Of a DNA stretch of 28,638 bases, positions 1-11,572 are shown piece by piece (position 1 is the first letter of the stretch; the number at the start of each line of letters is the position of its first letter). The notes below the pieces were generated by a model, which saw only the letters and a program-made list of their open reading frames with translations, did not search any database and had not been told where the DNA came from. Both the position numbers and the translations under genes were made by a program. Location of the stretch: assembly GCA_009731375.1 (NCBI GenBank), contig BJOX01000076.1:354519-383156 (forward strand), in the 5' to 3' direction. The stretch comes from Paulinella micropora (Eukaryota > Cercozoa > Imbricatea > Euglyphida).

Positions 1-191
1 TACCTATCTACCTACCTATCTCTTTTCCTACCTATCCATCTCTTTACCTATCCATTGAATCTTGCAGGCGTTCGATACTAGTCAAACCTTTCTTTATCTC
101 CCCCTCACCCTATCTACCTATCTACCTATCTACCTACCTATCTCTTTTCCCTACCTGTCCATCTCTTTACCTATCCATTCCGATGTCCCAG
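1..191. repeat. TACC/TATC repeat with one exon fragment
   Basis: Short TACCTATC tracts with two CTCTTTNCCTA-CCATTC-type segments (21-57 and 140-181) flank the exon fragment at 68-114. The second of these segments leads into the acceptor of the exon at 192, so the whole intron end appears to have been duplicated. Confidence 0.75.
68..114 (+). pseudogene. Acceptor-edge fragment of the 14-3-3 exon at 192
   Basis: After TTGCAG, the bases GCGTTCGATACTAGTCAAAC... followed by CCCCCTCACCCTATC parallel the start of the exon at 192-236 with substitutions. The copy stops exactly at CCCTATC, where the real exon carries a TATC match to the flanking repeat, and then continues as TACC/TATC repeat. Confidence 0.82.
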
Positions 192-299
192 GCGTTTGAG
201 ATTAGTCAGACACATCTGCCTCCCCCTCACCCTATCCGCCTCGGTGTTGCCTACAACTTCTCTGTCTTCTACCACGAAACGATGGCACAACCCGACAAG
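192..299 (+). CDS. 14-3-3 exon (third from last), complete
   Basis: 36 codons, starting [18 protein letters not shown] and ending [11 protein letters not shown]. The acceptor is TGTCCCAG before base 192 and the donor is AAG|GTAATTG at 300. The exon is phase 0 on both sides. It is the only copy of this sequence in the window with both splice sites and the full HPIRLG...FSVFYHE core, so it is taken as the functional exon among many partial copies. Confidence 0.93.
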
Positions 300-306
300 G
301 TAATTG

Positions 307-366
<60 letters not shown>

Positions 367-406
367 CCTACCTACGAAACGATGGCACAACCCGACAAGG
401 TTACTG

Positions 407-483
<77 letters not shown>

Positions 484-503
484 ATATATATATCAATCTA
501 TCA

Positions 504-567
<64 letters not shown>

Positions 568-645
568 GTCTTCTACCACGAAACGATGGCACAACCCGAC
601 AAAGTGTCTATCTATCGATCTATCTATCTATCTATCTATCTATCC

Positions 646-728
<83 letters not shown>

Positions 729-761
729 CCTACCTACCTATCTACTACCACGAAACGACTT

Positions 762-1126
762 GGAAAAAAAATTGTCTGCGGTGTACTTCATCTTTTTGTA
801 ATTTCGGAGCCTCCTTCTTAGGTTTGCCTGCCTGCCTGCCTGCCTGTCTGTCTTGTCTTTCTTGTCTGTCTTGTCTGTCTTGTCTGTCTTGTCTGTCTTG
901 TCTGTCTTTTCTTGTCTGTCTGCCTAGCTGGCTGGCTGTGTGTGTGAGTGTGTGTGTGTGTGTGTACATGTGTCTGTCTGTCTGTCTATCTGTCTGTCTG
1001 TCTGTCTATATGTATGTATGCATCGTATGTATATATATGTATGTATGTACATACACATATGTATGTATGTATGTATGTACATTGTATGTATGTATGTATG
1101 TATGTATGTATGTATGTATGTATATG

Positions 1127-1160
<34 letters not shown>

Positions 1161-1205
1161 TGTATGTATGTATGTATTTATGTATGTATGTATGTATGTA
1201 TGTAC

Positions 1206-1236
<31 letters not shown>

Positions 1237-1279
1237 TGTATGTATGTGTGTGTATGTATGTATGTATGTATGTACATAC

Positions 1280-1310
<31 letters not shown>

Positions 1311-1327
1311 TGTACACACGTATGTAC

Positions 1328-1358
<31 letters not shown>

Positions 1359-1365
1359 TGTATGC

Positions 1366-1398
<33 letters not shown>

Positions 1399-1590
1399 TG
1401 CATGCATGCATGCATGTATGTATGTATGTATGTATGTATGTATGTATGTATGTATGCATGTATGTATGTATGAATGTATGCATGACATATGTATGTATGT
1501 ACATACGTATGTATGTATGTATGTATGTATGTATGTATGTATGTATATATGCATGTATGTATGTATGTATGTATGTATGTATGTATATGG
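762..1590. repeat. TGCC/TGTCT, TG and TGTA microsatellites in the 14-3-3 intron
   Basis: 762-823 is a short non-repetitive stretch without a recognisable feature. It is followed by TGCC and TGTCT repeats (about 826-925), TG/TGTC (935-1008) and a long imperfect TGTA tract (1009-1586) with TACA and CATG interruptions. The long open frames here are repeat translations (YVCM, HTYI). Confidence 0.9.
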
Positions 1591-1606
1591 CACAAGCCGA
1601 CAAGGT

Positions 1607-2482
<876 letters not shown>

Positions 2483-3447
2483 NNNNNNNNNNNNNNNNNN
2501 NNNNNNNNNNNNNNNNNNNNNNNNNNNNNNNNNNNNNNNNNNNNNNNNNNNNNNNNNNNNNNNNNNNNNNNNNNNNNNNNNNNNNNNNNNNNNNNNNNNN
2601 NNNNNNNNNNNNNNNNNNNNNNNNNNNNNNNNNNNNNNNNNNNNNNNNNNNNNNNNNNNNNNNNNNNNNNNNNNNNNNNNNNNNNNNNNNNNNNNNNNNN
2701 NNNNNNNNNNNNNNNNNNNNNNNNNNNNNNNNNNNNNNNNNNNNNNNNNNNNNNNNNNNNNNNNNNNNNNNNNNNNNNNNNNNNNNNNNNNNNNNNNNNN
2801 NNNNNNNNNNNNNNNNNNNNNNNNNNNNNNNNNNNNNNNNNNNNNNNNNNNNNNNNNNNNNNNNNNNNNNNNNNNNNNNNNNNNNNNNNNNNNNNNNNNN
2901 NNNNNNNNNNNNNNNNNNNNNNNNNNNNNNNNNNNNNNNNNNNNNNNNNNNNNNNNNNNNNNNNNNNNNNNNNNNNNNNNNNNNNNNNNNNNNNNNNNNN
3001 NNNNNNNNNNNNNNNNNNNNNNNNNNNNNNNNNNNNNNNNNNNNNNNNNNNNNNNNNNNNNNNNNNNNNNNNNNNNNNNNNNNNNNNNNNNNNNNNNNNN
3101 NNNNNNNNNNNNNNNNNNNNNNNNNNNNNNNNNNNNNNNNNNNNNNNNNNNNNNNNNNNNNNNNNNNNNNNNNNNNNNNNNNNNNNNNNNNNNNNNNNNN
3201 NNNNNNNNNNNNNNNNNNNNNNNNNNNNNNNNNNNNNNNNNNNNNNNNNNNNNNNNNNNNNNNNNNNNNNNNNNNNNNNNNNNNNNNNNNNNNNNNNNNN
3301 NNNNNNNNNNNNNNNNNNNNNNNNNNNNNNNNNNNNNNNNNNNNNNNNNNNNNNNNNNNNNNNNNNNNNNNNNNNNNNNNNNNNNNNNNNNNNNNNNNNN
3401 NNNNNNNNNNNNNNNNNNNNNNNNNNNNNNNNNNNNNNNNNNNNNNN
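2483..3447. other. Assembly gap (965 N)
   Basis: Unknown sequence between a TATC tract and the family B retroelement tail at 3448. The rest of that element's 5' side probably lies here. Confidence 0.99.
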
Positions 3448-3585
3448 TTTGGTATCGCCTGTATCAGTCCCTTCCGTGCAAACATCACGGCTTAGCTGGG
3501 CATCGGGGTTAATACTTTACCCACAGACTTCCTTGGTTGACGAAATCAGAAGCTCCTTTTTTCTGACATTAGTCGATATCTCATC
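3448..3585 (+). mobile_element. Family B retroelement 3' tail, sense to the 14-3-3 gene
   Basis: From TTTGGTATCGCCTGTATCAG to GTCGATATCTCATC this matches, on the opposite strand, the copies at 9849-10113 and 21811-22243. The 5' side is lost in the gap. The 3' side passes directly into a TATC tract, as expected for target-primed insertion with a fixed 3' end. No protein is recognisable in this part. Confidence 0.85.
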
Positions 3586-3608
3586 TATCTATCTATCTAT
3601 CTATGTAT

Positions 3609-3642
<34 letters not shown>

Positions 3643-3661
3643 ACCACGAAACCATGGCGCA

Positions 3662-3752
<91 letters not shown>

Positions 3753-3793
3753 GTATCTATCTATCTATCTATCTATATATCTATATATCTATA

Positions 3794-3864
<71 letters not shown>

Positions 3865-3865
3865 A

Positions 3866-3926
<61 letters not shown>

Positions 3927-4080
3927 GTCTATCTATCTATCTATTTATCTTTTACCACGAAACCATGGCCTCACAAGCAAACAAGCAAACAAAAAAATAA
4001 AAAAAATAAAATACGAAAATATAAGAAAAATAAATAAATAAAATAAAAGAAAATGAATAAAATAAAATAAAATTTTAAAA

Positions 4081-4143
<63 letters not shown>

Positions 4144-4144
4144 A

Positions 4145-4176
<32 letters not shown>

Positions 4177-4400
4177 ATGCGTTTGGGATATTTAAACAAT
4201 CCTTTTGTGTTTTGATATATTGATATATATATATATCAATATATATATATATATATACATACATACATACATTCGAATTTCCTTTTCCTTTTATTTTATT
4301 TTATTTTATACATGCCATTTTCCTTTTCTTTTCTTTTCTTTTCTTTTTTTTGGGGGGGGGGGGGGGGTTTCTTTTTTTNNNNNNNNNNTTATCTTCATTC
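3586..4400. repeat. TATC, AAAT and TA tracts plus homopolymers, with a 10-N gap
   Basis: TATC to about 3950, AT-rich AAAT repeat 4020-4178, TA repeat 4217-4260, TTTTA/TTTTC tracts 4280-4348, then a G run and a T run directly before the 10-N gap at 4379-4388. The homopolymer next to the gap may be an assembly end effect. No gene is seen. Confidence 0.88.
3639..3974 (+). pseudogene. Two diverged donor-edge fragments of the same 14-3-3 exon
   Basis: TTTCACCACGAAACCATGGC (3639-3660) and TTTTACCACGAAACCATGGC (3950-3972) resemble FYHETMA of the exon at 192-299, with a shared G-to-C change (ACG to ACC). They lack the PDK|GT end. A TATC tract with a few TATA interruptions separates them. Confidence 0.75.
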
Positions 4401-4404
4401 ACAA

Positions 4405-4408
4405 ACTC

Positions 4409-4460
<52 letters not shown>

Positions 4461-4485
4461 CATATAGATAGGTAGATAGGTAGGT

Positions 4486-4561
<76 letters not shown>

Positions 4562-5035
4562 GTAGATAGAGGTGTTGGAAATGAAGGTCGAGATAAAGGT
4601 TAAGGTAAAGCTGAAAACAAAGATAAAAAACAAAGATGAAAACAAAGATTAAGAGAAAGATGAAGACAAAGATAAAGAGAAAGATGAAGACAAAGATAAA
4701 GACATGACAAAGACAAAGACAAAGACAAAAGATAAAGATAAAGATAAAGATAAAGGCAAAGTCAAAAGATAAAGATAAAGATAAAGAGAAAGATAAAGGC
4801 AAAGGCAAAGACAAAGGTAAAGGTAAGGACAAAGACAATGAAAAAGACAAAGATAAAGATAAAAGATAAGATAAAATTGAAGGATACGAGATCATTTGTC
4901 TGCGTGTAGGTTTGTCTATTGGCTAAGATATAGATATAGATATAGATATAGATATAGATATAGATATAGATATAGATATAGATATAGATATAGATATAGA
5001 TATAGATATAGATATAGATAGACAGACAGACAGAC

Positions 5036-5104
<69 letters not shown>

Positions 5105-5161
5105 TAGATATAGATATAGATATAGATATAGATATAGATATAGGTATAGATATAGATATAG
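4405..5161. repeat. GATA tract, AAAGAY hexamer array and TATAGA hexamer array
   Basis: GATA 4411-4570; a purine-rich array of AAAGAT/AAAGAC/AAAGGC hexamers about 4580-4880; GATATA hexamers 4925-5020 and 5100-5160 flanking GACA/GATA. Here the purine strand is the sense strand of the 14-3-3 gene, opposite to most of this intron. Confidence 0.9.
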
Positions 5162-5431
5162 AAGGACGCGTGTGACAGAGTTGGAACAAATACACTATCT
5201 ATCCATCTACCTACCTACCTACCTACTACCTACCTACTTACCTATCTACCTGCCTATCTACCTACCTACCTACTACCTACCTACTTACCTATCTACCTGC
5301 CTATCTACCTACCTACCTACCTACTACCTACCTACTTACCTATCTACCTGCCTACCTATCTATCTACCTACAGGCTTGTGAATTGACTAAGGACGCGTTG
5401 GACGAGGCGATTGCAGAGTTGGAACAAATAC
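5162..5431 (+). pseudogene. Two acceptor-edge fragments of the 14-3-3 exon at 5535
   Basis: 5374-5431 repeats the exon start after CTACAG (ACELTKDALDEAIAELEQIH) but ends in AATACAC and then TATC repeat, with no donor. 5162-5193 is a shorter internal-deletion copy (AAGGACGCG joined to AGAGTTGGAACAAATACAC). Between them (5194-5370) TACC/TATC repeat forms a longer-period tandem pattern of about 58 bp. Confidence 0.85.
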
Positions 5432-5432
5432 A

Positions 5433-5487
<55 letters not shown>

Positions 5488-5534
5488 CCTACCTACCTAC
5501 CTACCTATCCACCTACCTATCTATCTACCTACAG

Positions 5535-5597
5535 GCTTGTCAATTGGCTAAGGATGCGTTCGACGAGGCAATTGCAGAGTTGGGACAAATACAAAAG
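5535..5597 (+). CDS. 14-3-3 exon (second from last)
   Basis: 21 codons, ACQLAKDAFDEAIAELGQIQK. The acceptor is ACCTACAG and the donor is AAG|GTTCAA at 5598. This copy matches the family consensus (AC-LAK-AFDEAIAEL) better than the copy at 5374-5431 (ACELTKDALDEAIAELEQIH), which lacks a donor and runs straight into TATC repeat. It is therefore preferred as the used exon. The pyrimidine tract of its acceptor is the TATC/TACC repeat itself. Confidence 0.88.
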
Positions 5598-5603
5598 GTT
5601 CAA

Positions 5604-5677
<74 letters not shown>

Positions 5678-5690
5678 ATATCTATTTATA

Positions 5691-5754
<64 letters not shown>

Positions 5755-5773
5755 CTATCTTATCAATCAATCA

Positions 5774-5842
<69 letters not shown>

Positions 5843-6103
5843 ATCTATCTATCTACCTACCTACCTACCTCTACCTACCTACCTACCTACCTCTACCTAC
5901 CTACCTACCTACCTGCCTACCTACCTGCCTACCTACCTACCTACCTGCCTACCTACCTACCTACCTACCTGCCTACCTACCTACCTACCTACCTACCTAC
6001 CTACCTACCTACCTACCTACCTACCTACCTACCTACCTACCTACCTACCCACCTACCTACCTGCCTACCTACCTACCTACCTACCTATATCTACCTATTG
6101 GAG

Positions 6104-6382
6104 GAAGAGAATCTTCAGAAGGACAGTAAATTACTCATGCAGCTGCTCAAAGACAACCTCACCTACCTACCTACCTACCTACCTACCAACCTACCTACCT
6201 ACCTGCCCACCTACCTACCTACCTACCTACCTACCTGCCTACCTACCTACCTACCTACCTACCAACCTACCTACCTGCCTACCTACCTACCTACCTACCT
6301 ATATCTACCTATTGGTCTATTAGGAAGAGAATCTGCAGAAGGACAGTACATTACTCATGCAGCTGCTCAAAGACAACCTCAC
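6104..6382 (+). pseudogene. Two acceptor-edge fragments of the 14-3-3 terminal exon
   Basis: 6104-6162 and 6324-6382 both repeat GAAGAGAATCT through CAAAGACAACCTCAC of the last exon and then run into TACC repeat. The second is nearly identical to the real exon, including TCTATTAG before it. The first has KLL instead of TLL. Both stop where the true exon reads ACTATCTGG, which matches the repeat unit. Confidence 0.88.
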
Positions 6383-6573
6383 CTACTTACCTACCTACCT
6401 ACCAACCTACCTACCTACCTACCTACTACCTACCTACCTACCTACCTACCTACCTACCTACCTACCTACCTACCTACTCCCTACCTACCTACCTACCTAC
6501 CTACCTACCAACCTACCAACCTACCTGCCTACCTACCTACCTACCTACCTATATCTACCTATTGGTCTATTAG

Positions 6574-6654
6574 GAAGAGAATCTGCAGAAGGACAGTACA
6601 TTACTCATGCAGCTGCTCAAAGACAACCTCACTATCTGGAGCAAAGCTGGCTAA
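6574..6654 (+). CDS. 14-3-3 terminal exon with stop codon
   Basis: 26 codons and TAA (6652-6654). It begins [18 protein letters not shown] and ends LTIWSKAG. The acceptor is TCTATTAG before 6574. It corresponds to the last helix of 14-3-3 proteins, with the invariant DNLT-W. Two upstream partial copies (6104-6162, 6324-6382) share the acceptor side but break off at CTCAC, just before TATCTGG. Only this copy reaches a stop codon. Confidence 0.92.
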   Translation, partial: EENLQKDSTLLMQLLKDNLTIWSKAG

Positions 6655-6688
6655 CAATTGGCTCTCTCTCTCTCTCTCTCTCTCTCCC

Positions 6689-6723
<35 letters not shown>

Positions 6724-7092
6724 CTCCCTGTCTCTTTCTCTTTCTCTTCCTCTCAAACAAACCTGAAATCAGCAAAAGTAGCTGAGCATAAGGGCGAGTC
6801 CTCACTCAGAATTTTTTTTATTTAAATACAATGCCGGCACAAGTACAGAAAGTAAAGGAAATCAAAGAAACTATTTAATAAAAACATTTTGTGCAGAACG
6901 TGCAGAAAAAAAATTGAAAATCTTTAAAGATCTCACTCACGATTTTTTTAGTATTAATATGTCTGAAGCCAAGAACCGATCACCAACAGCAGGGTTACAA
7001 AGAAAGGAGCAGTAGTTGAACATAGACAAAACAACTTGAAGACCATATGAATAGGAATAGATTCAGCACATTACATTCCCAGAAATTAATTA
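6655..7092. other. Region downstream of the 14-3-3 stop: CT tract and possible polyadenylation signal
   Basis: After the stop codon comes CT/CTTT repeat (6661-6750), then ordinary AT-rich sequence. AATAAA at 6877-6882, about 220 bp past the stop, is a candidate polyadenylation signal for the 14-3-3 transcript. A second AATTTTTTTTATTTAAATA stretch at 6810 is less specific. No other gene is seen. Confidence 0.45.
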
Positions 7093-7418
7093 TTACTGCG
7101 GACAATCAAGAGGAAAAATCTTTATCGTTTTTTAGTTAATACTCAAAATAAGAATTAGTGACCGGAATAAGAAATAGTACTTAATTTTTGAATTAATTTT
7201 CAAATTAAGAATTAACAAGTCAGTGTCAGTCTCAGATTCTAGAGATTATTAAATAATCTCTAGAATCTGAGACTGACACTGACCGTTGTTAATTCTTAAT
7301 TTGAAAATTAATTCAAAAATTAAGTACTGAGTATTTCTTATTCCGGTCACTAATTCTTATTTTGCTGAGTATTAACTAAAAAACGATAAAGATTTTTCCT
7401 CTTGATTGTCCGCAGTAA
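7093..7418. repeat. Near-perfect 326-bp palindrome
   Basis: The left arm (7093-7250, starting TTACTGCGGACAATCAAGAG) and the right arm (7252-7418, ending CTTGATTGTCCGCAGTAA) are reverse complements with few mismatches. They meet at TTATT-A-AATAA with about one unpaired base. There is no coding capacity. It resembles a fold-back or hairpin MITE-like insertion. I did not find a convincing target-site duplication. Confidence 0.88.
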
Positions 7419-7457
7419 CTTAATAAGTTTTTTTTTTTATTATTATTTTTTTATTTG

Positions 7458-7698
7458 TTATTAATATTGCTGTTGACATTCAAGACAACAAAAAAAATTG
7501 ATTTTTCTGTGTTGGTTGGAATTTCAGTTTTGGTTGGAATTTTGATTTTGGGTGAAAATTTGAATTTTTCAAATTAACGGCTATATTCGTCCGCAAAATA
7601 TCGTAAATTTTCGCGAAATGTTACCGTTAAATTTGAAAATTTGAATTTTTGTCACAAAAATGAAAAACTGTCACAAAAATGAAAATCTGACACAAAAA
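7458..7698 (+). repeat. Left arm of a long inverted repeat
   Basis: TTATTAATATTGCTGTTGAC through GAAAATCTGA is the reverse complement of 8942-9174. The inner part is made of short degenerate repeats (TTGGTTGGAATTT, GTCACAAAAATGAAAA). It ends at a 193-N gap. The arm may be a terminal inverted repeat of a non-autonomous element or a fold-back. Confidence 0.85.
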
Positions 7699-8531
7699 NN
7701 NNNNNNNNNNNNNNNNNNNNNNNNNNNNNNNNNNNNNNNNNNNNNNNNNNNNNNNNNNNNNNNNNNNNNNNNNNNNNNNNNNNNNNNNNNNNNNNNNNNN
7801 NNNNNNNNNNNNNNNNNNNNNNNNNNNNNNNNNNNNNNNNNNNNNNNNNNNNNNNNNNNNNNNNNNNNNNNNNNNNNNNNNNNNNNNNNNNCTTTCAAGA
7901 GTCCACTCAGTCAACTTTTGTATTAATATCTCTTGGTACTAGTACCACTTCCATTTTACTCTTACGCTTCCCACGTATTCCTACAAGTGGCAAGCATTGT
8001 ATTATTAAAAGTGTTTGCGTACTCTAAAAAAAGTTATCGGAATGAATACCGGACCGGACCGCATTGTTAATTAATATTACGATAAACTTTTTTCAAGTTT
8101 ATACTTCAAGTTATGTTATTAATATTACTTCAAGTTTTCAGAGTCAGTTTATTTATCAACTGTCATAACTTATAGTTGTTACGTTCACTTTTAAGAGTAG
8201 TTATTGTTCAAAGTTCTCAACTCAGTGCCGTTGCCACCGACGGCTAACAGATCAATTTATTTCCCTTTCAAGTGACCGTCGGGTCGGTTAGCTCAGTTTT
8301 TAGAAAAGGCTTCTGGTAAGTGACTCAGATTGCCTTTTTCTCCCATATCTATCTTTTTCAAGAGTCCCCACCTGGACGCCTTTTTCCGGTTCCAGTCATA
8401 CGAAATAATATTGATAGGTCGAAACTCAGCGATTGCCTAAATTTCCTTAATTTCCTTATCCAAGCCTGCTGTCTGGATCTTTTTCAGTTTTTGAAAACTG
8501 CAGGCCGCGGCTCAACTCAGCTGCTGATCTG

Positions 8532-8574
<43 letters not shown>

Positions 8575-8582
8575 TTTTTCTT

Positions 8583-8621
<39 letters not shown>

Positions 8622-8941
8622 NNNNNNNNNNNNNNNNNNNNNNNNNNNNNNNNNNNNNNNNNNNNNNNNNNNNNNNNNNNNNNNNNNNNNNNNNNNNNNN
8701 NNNNNNNNNNNNNNNNNNNNNNNNNNNNNNNNNNNNNNNNNNNNNNNNNNNNNNNNNNNNNNNNNNNNNNNNNNNNNNNNNNNNNNNNNNNNNNNNNNNN
8801 NNNNNNNNNNNNNNNNNNNNNNNNNNNNNNNNNNNNNNNNNNNNNNNNNNNNNNNNNNNNNNNNNNNNNNNNNNNNNNNNNNNNNNNNNNNNNNNNNNNN
8901 NNNNNNNNNNNNNNNNNNNNNNNNNNNNNNNNNNNNNNNNN
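7699..8941. other. Interior of the inverted repeat, with two gaps
   Basis: A gap (7699-7891), about 640 bp of unique AT-rich sequence (7892-8530), a 90-nt T run (8532-8621) and a second gap (8622-8941). I see no coding sequence. ACTCAG/CTCAG recurs several times (e.g. near 7905, 8220, 8324, 8426, 8515). AAGAGTCC appears twice (7897, 8360). The function is unknown. Confidence 0.6.
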
Positions 8942-9174
8942 TCAGATTTTCATTTTTGTGACAGTTTTTCATTTTTGTGACAAAAATTCAAATTTTCAAA
9001 TTTAACGGTAACATTTCGCGAAAATTTACGATATTTTGCGGACGAATATAGCCGTTAATTTGAAAAATTCAAATTTTCACCCAAAATCAAAATTCCAACC
9101 AAAACTGAAATTCCAACCAAAACAGAAAAATCAATTTTTTTTGTTGTCTTGAATGTCAACAGCAATATTAATAA
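8942..9174 (-). repeat. Right arm of the long inverted repeat
   Basis: Reverse complement of 7458-7698 over about 230 bp, nearly identical. The last bases CAGCAATATTAATAA pair with the outer end of the left arm. Past the arm, 9175-9276 is non-repetitive sequence without a recognised gene and then a GA tract (9277-9325). This region is probably 3' flanking or UTR of NOG1. Confidence 0.85.
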
Positions 9175-9273
9175 AAGTACAAAGATTGACTCTCACAAGT
9201 CGAAGGTTAAGAAGCCATTACAAAAATATAGGGATACACCGGTGAATATATATGTAGAAAGGGGCGGACAGCC

Positions 9274-9327
<54 letters not shown>

Positions 9328-9359
9328 CACTAGTTTTTTTTTGTCGTAGTCTTTGCCGT

Positions 9360-9394
9360 CTATCGACGATCTGTCTTGCCGATGCCGCGCTTGC
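9360..9394 (-). CDS. NOG1: NOG1 terminal exon n with stop codon
   Basis: Two bases complete Gly, then [10 protein letters not shown] and TAG (9360-9362). The acceptor is TGTATACAG. Joined to exon m it gives [16 protein letters not shown], the expected C-terminus of NOG1. The GKR-GKTDRR ending is short but highly specific in this position. Confidence 0.9.
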
Positions 9395-9512
9395 CTGTAT
9401 ACATACAAGTAGAAGGATAGATCAACCAATAATGAGATTGATAAGTTTGAAAAGTAGATTGATTGATAGGCAAGGATACGTTTGGCCTCGCCGCTAGATA
9501 GATAGATACTAG

Positions 9513-9592
<80 letters not shown>

Positions 9593-9623
9593 TAAGACAG
9601 ATAGACAGATAAGACAGATAGAT

Positions 9624-9688
<65 letters not shown>

Positions 9689-9748
9689 CCGGTCATGAGG
9701 TGTTTGTTGGGTTTGGGGAATTTTCTGGGGTGTAGACAGATAGATACA

Positions 9749-9794
<46 letters not shown>

Positions 9795-9796
9795 TG

Positions 9797-9847
<51 letters not shown>

Positions 9848-9848
9848 G
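9395..9848. repeat. GATA/GACA/GA tracts of the last NOG1 intron
   Basis: 9395-9496 is a non-repetitive stretch containing TTGATTGATAGG and GCAAGGATACGTTTGGCC, with no clear function. 9497-9686 is GATA with GACA/GATAAGACA variation. 9728-9848 is GA followed by GATA. TATC is therefore on the NOG1 sense strand. Confidence 0.88.
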
Positions 9849-10111
9849 GATGAGATATCGACTAATGTCAGAAAAAAGGAGCTTCTGATTTCGTCAACCA
9901 AGGAAGTCTGTGGGTAAAGTATTAACCCTGATGCCCAGCTAAGCCGTGATGTTTGCACGGAAGGGACTGATACAGGCGATACCAAACCTCCCTAGTACCA
10001 GGCGGGGCCAGGGCTCGTTCCATAAGCGCCCCTTGCAGAACGAGCTCCCACCTCCATTACAGAGGACCCAGTAAGCAGATCGAGTTTCGAGACTGTCGAC
10101 AGTCTAGTATA

Positions 10112-10160
<49 letters not shown>

Positions 10161-10215
10161 CAGATAGATATATAGACCGGTCATGAGGTGTTTGGTGAGT
10201 TTGGGCAATTTTCTG
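9687..10215 (-). pseudogene. Two donor-edge fragments of NOG1 exon m
   Basis: 10175-10215 and 9687-9727 repeat the exon m end (CAGAAAATTGCCCAAACTCACC..., CACCTCATGACCG|GTCTATC) on the - strand, embedded in GATA repeat downstream of the exon. Both share ACCGGTC where the real donor reads ACAGGTC. Confidence 0.87.
9849..10113 (-). mobile_element. Family B retroelement tail in the last NOG1 intron
   Basis: 265 bp matching 21811-22075. The 3' end reads CATTAGTCGATATCTCATC on the - strand, then TATC repeat. The 5' end stops at TTTATACTAGACTGTCGACA against GATA/TATC repeat. A fixed 3' end with a variable 5' end is typical of a 5'-truncated non-LTR element. No protein domain is recognised. Confidence 0.85.
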
Positions 10216-10252
10216 TGGTTATAGATAGATAGATAGACAAGCAGATAGATAC

Positions 10253-10318
<66 letters not shown>

Positions 10319-10323
10319 CAGAC

Positions 10324-10408
10324 CTGTCATGAGGTGTTTAGTGAGTTTGGGGAATTTTCTGCGATCGGACTCGCCCGCTCCGAAAGGAGCATTCTTCACC
10401 CATGGGTT
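10324..10408 (-). CDS. NOG1: NOG1 exon m
   Basis: Encodes NPWVKNAPFGAGESDRRKFP and KLTKHLMT plus G. The acceptor is GTATCTAG and the donor is CAG|GTCTGT. It leaves in phase 1. GESDR--P-L--KHL-(T)GKR is the conserved NOG1 terminal block. Partial copies of both edges surround it. Confidence 0.9.
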
Positions 10409-10429
10409 CTAGATACACAGATTGATATG

Positions 10430-11245
<816 letters not shown>

Positions 11246-11284
11246 CTGAGCCTTTTTCTCTAGCTTTTCTGCCTTATTGAACTC
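11246..11284 (-). pseudogene. Donor-edge tandem copy of NOG1 exon l
   Basis: GAGTTCAATAAGGCAGAAAA...GGCTCAG is repeated directly after exon l with a 41-bp period. The junction between the two units supplies GTGAGT, the donor used for exon l, while this copy ends in CAG|GCGATT. More diverged traces (GCACCTGAGCTTTT near 10919, CTTTTCTGTCTTGTTGAAC near 10980) lie further downstream. Confidence 0.8.
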
Positions 11285-11286
11285 AC

Positions 11287-11371
11287 CTGAGCCTTTTTCT
11301 CTAGCTTTTCTGCCTTATTGAACTCCTCTGCGGTGCTTAGCGAACGTGCCGCGAGCGAGGCGGAGCGAGGC
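11287..11371 (-). CDS. NOG1: NOG1 exon l
   Basis: One base completes Arg, then [20 protein letters not shown] and EKLEKKAQ. The acceptor is GTACCAG and the donor is CAG|GTGAGT. It leaves in phase 0. The basic, Ala/Lys-rich helix before the GES-DR block fits NOG1 C-termini. Confidence 0.85.
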
Positions 11372-11384
11372 CTGGTACATGGAT

Positions 11385-11445
11385 GTGGATGGATGGATGG
11401 ATGGATGGATGGATGGATGGATAGATAGATAGGTAGGTAGGTAGG

Positions 11446-11493
<48 letters not shown>

Positions 11494-11518
11494 TAGACAG
11501 ATAGACAGACAGACAGAC

Positions 11519-11572
<54 letters not shown>

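Larger units (their letters stand above)
5434..6573. repeat. TATC and TACC tracts of the last 14-3-3 intron and its borders
   Basis: TATC dominates 5434-5520 and 5604-5850, with small CAATCAATC and ATTTATATA interruptions. TACC with TGCC variants fills 5851-6090, 6163-6310 and 6383-6550. Exons and exon fragments are annotated separately. Confidence 0.93.

Noticed and set aside
8320-8961. 213-codon frame starting MTQIAFFSHIYLFQES
   Set aside because: Only about 70 codons are real sequence; the rest is a T run and N. No recognised motif and no splice context.
9470-9496. GCAAGGATACGTTTGGCCTC as another copy of the NOG1 terminal exon start
   Set aside because: On the - strand it shares only scattered bases with the exon (GCGGC, GGC, AA) and cannot be aligned confidently.
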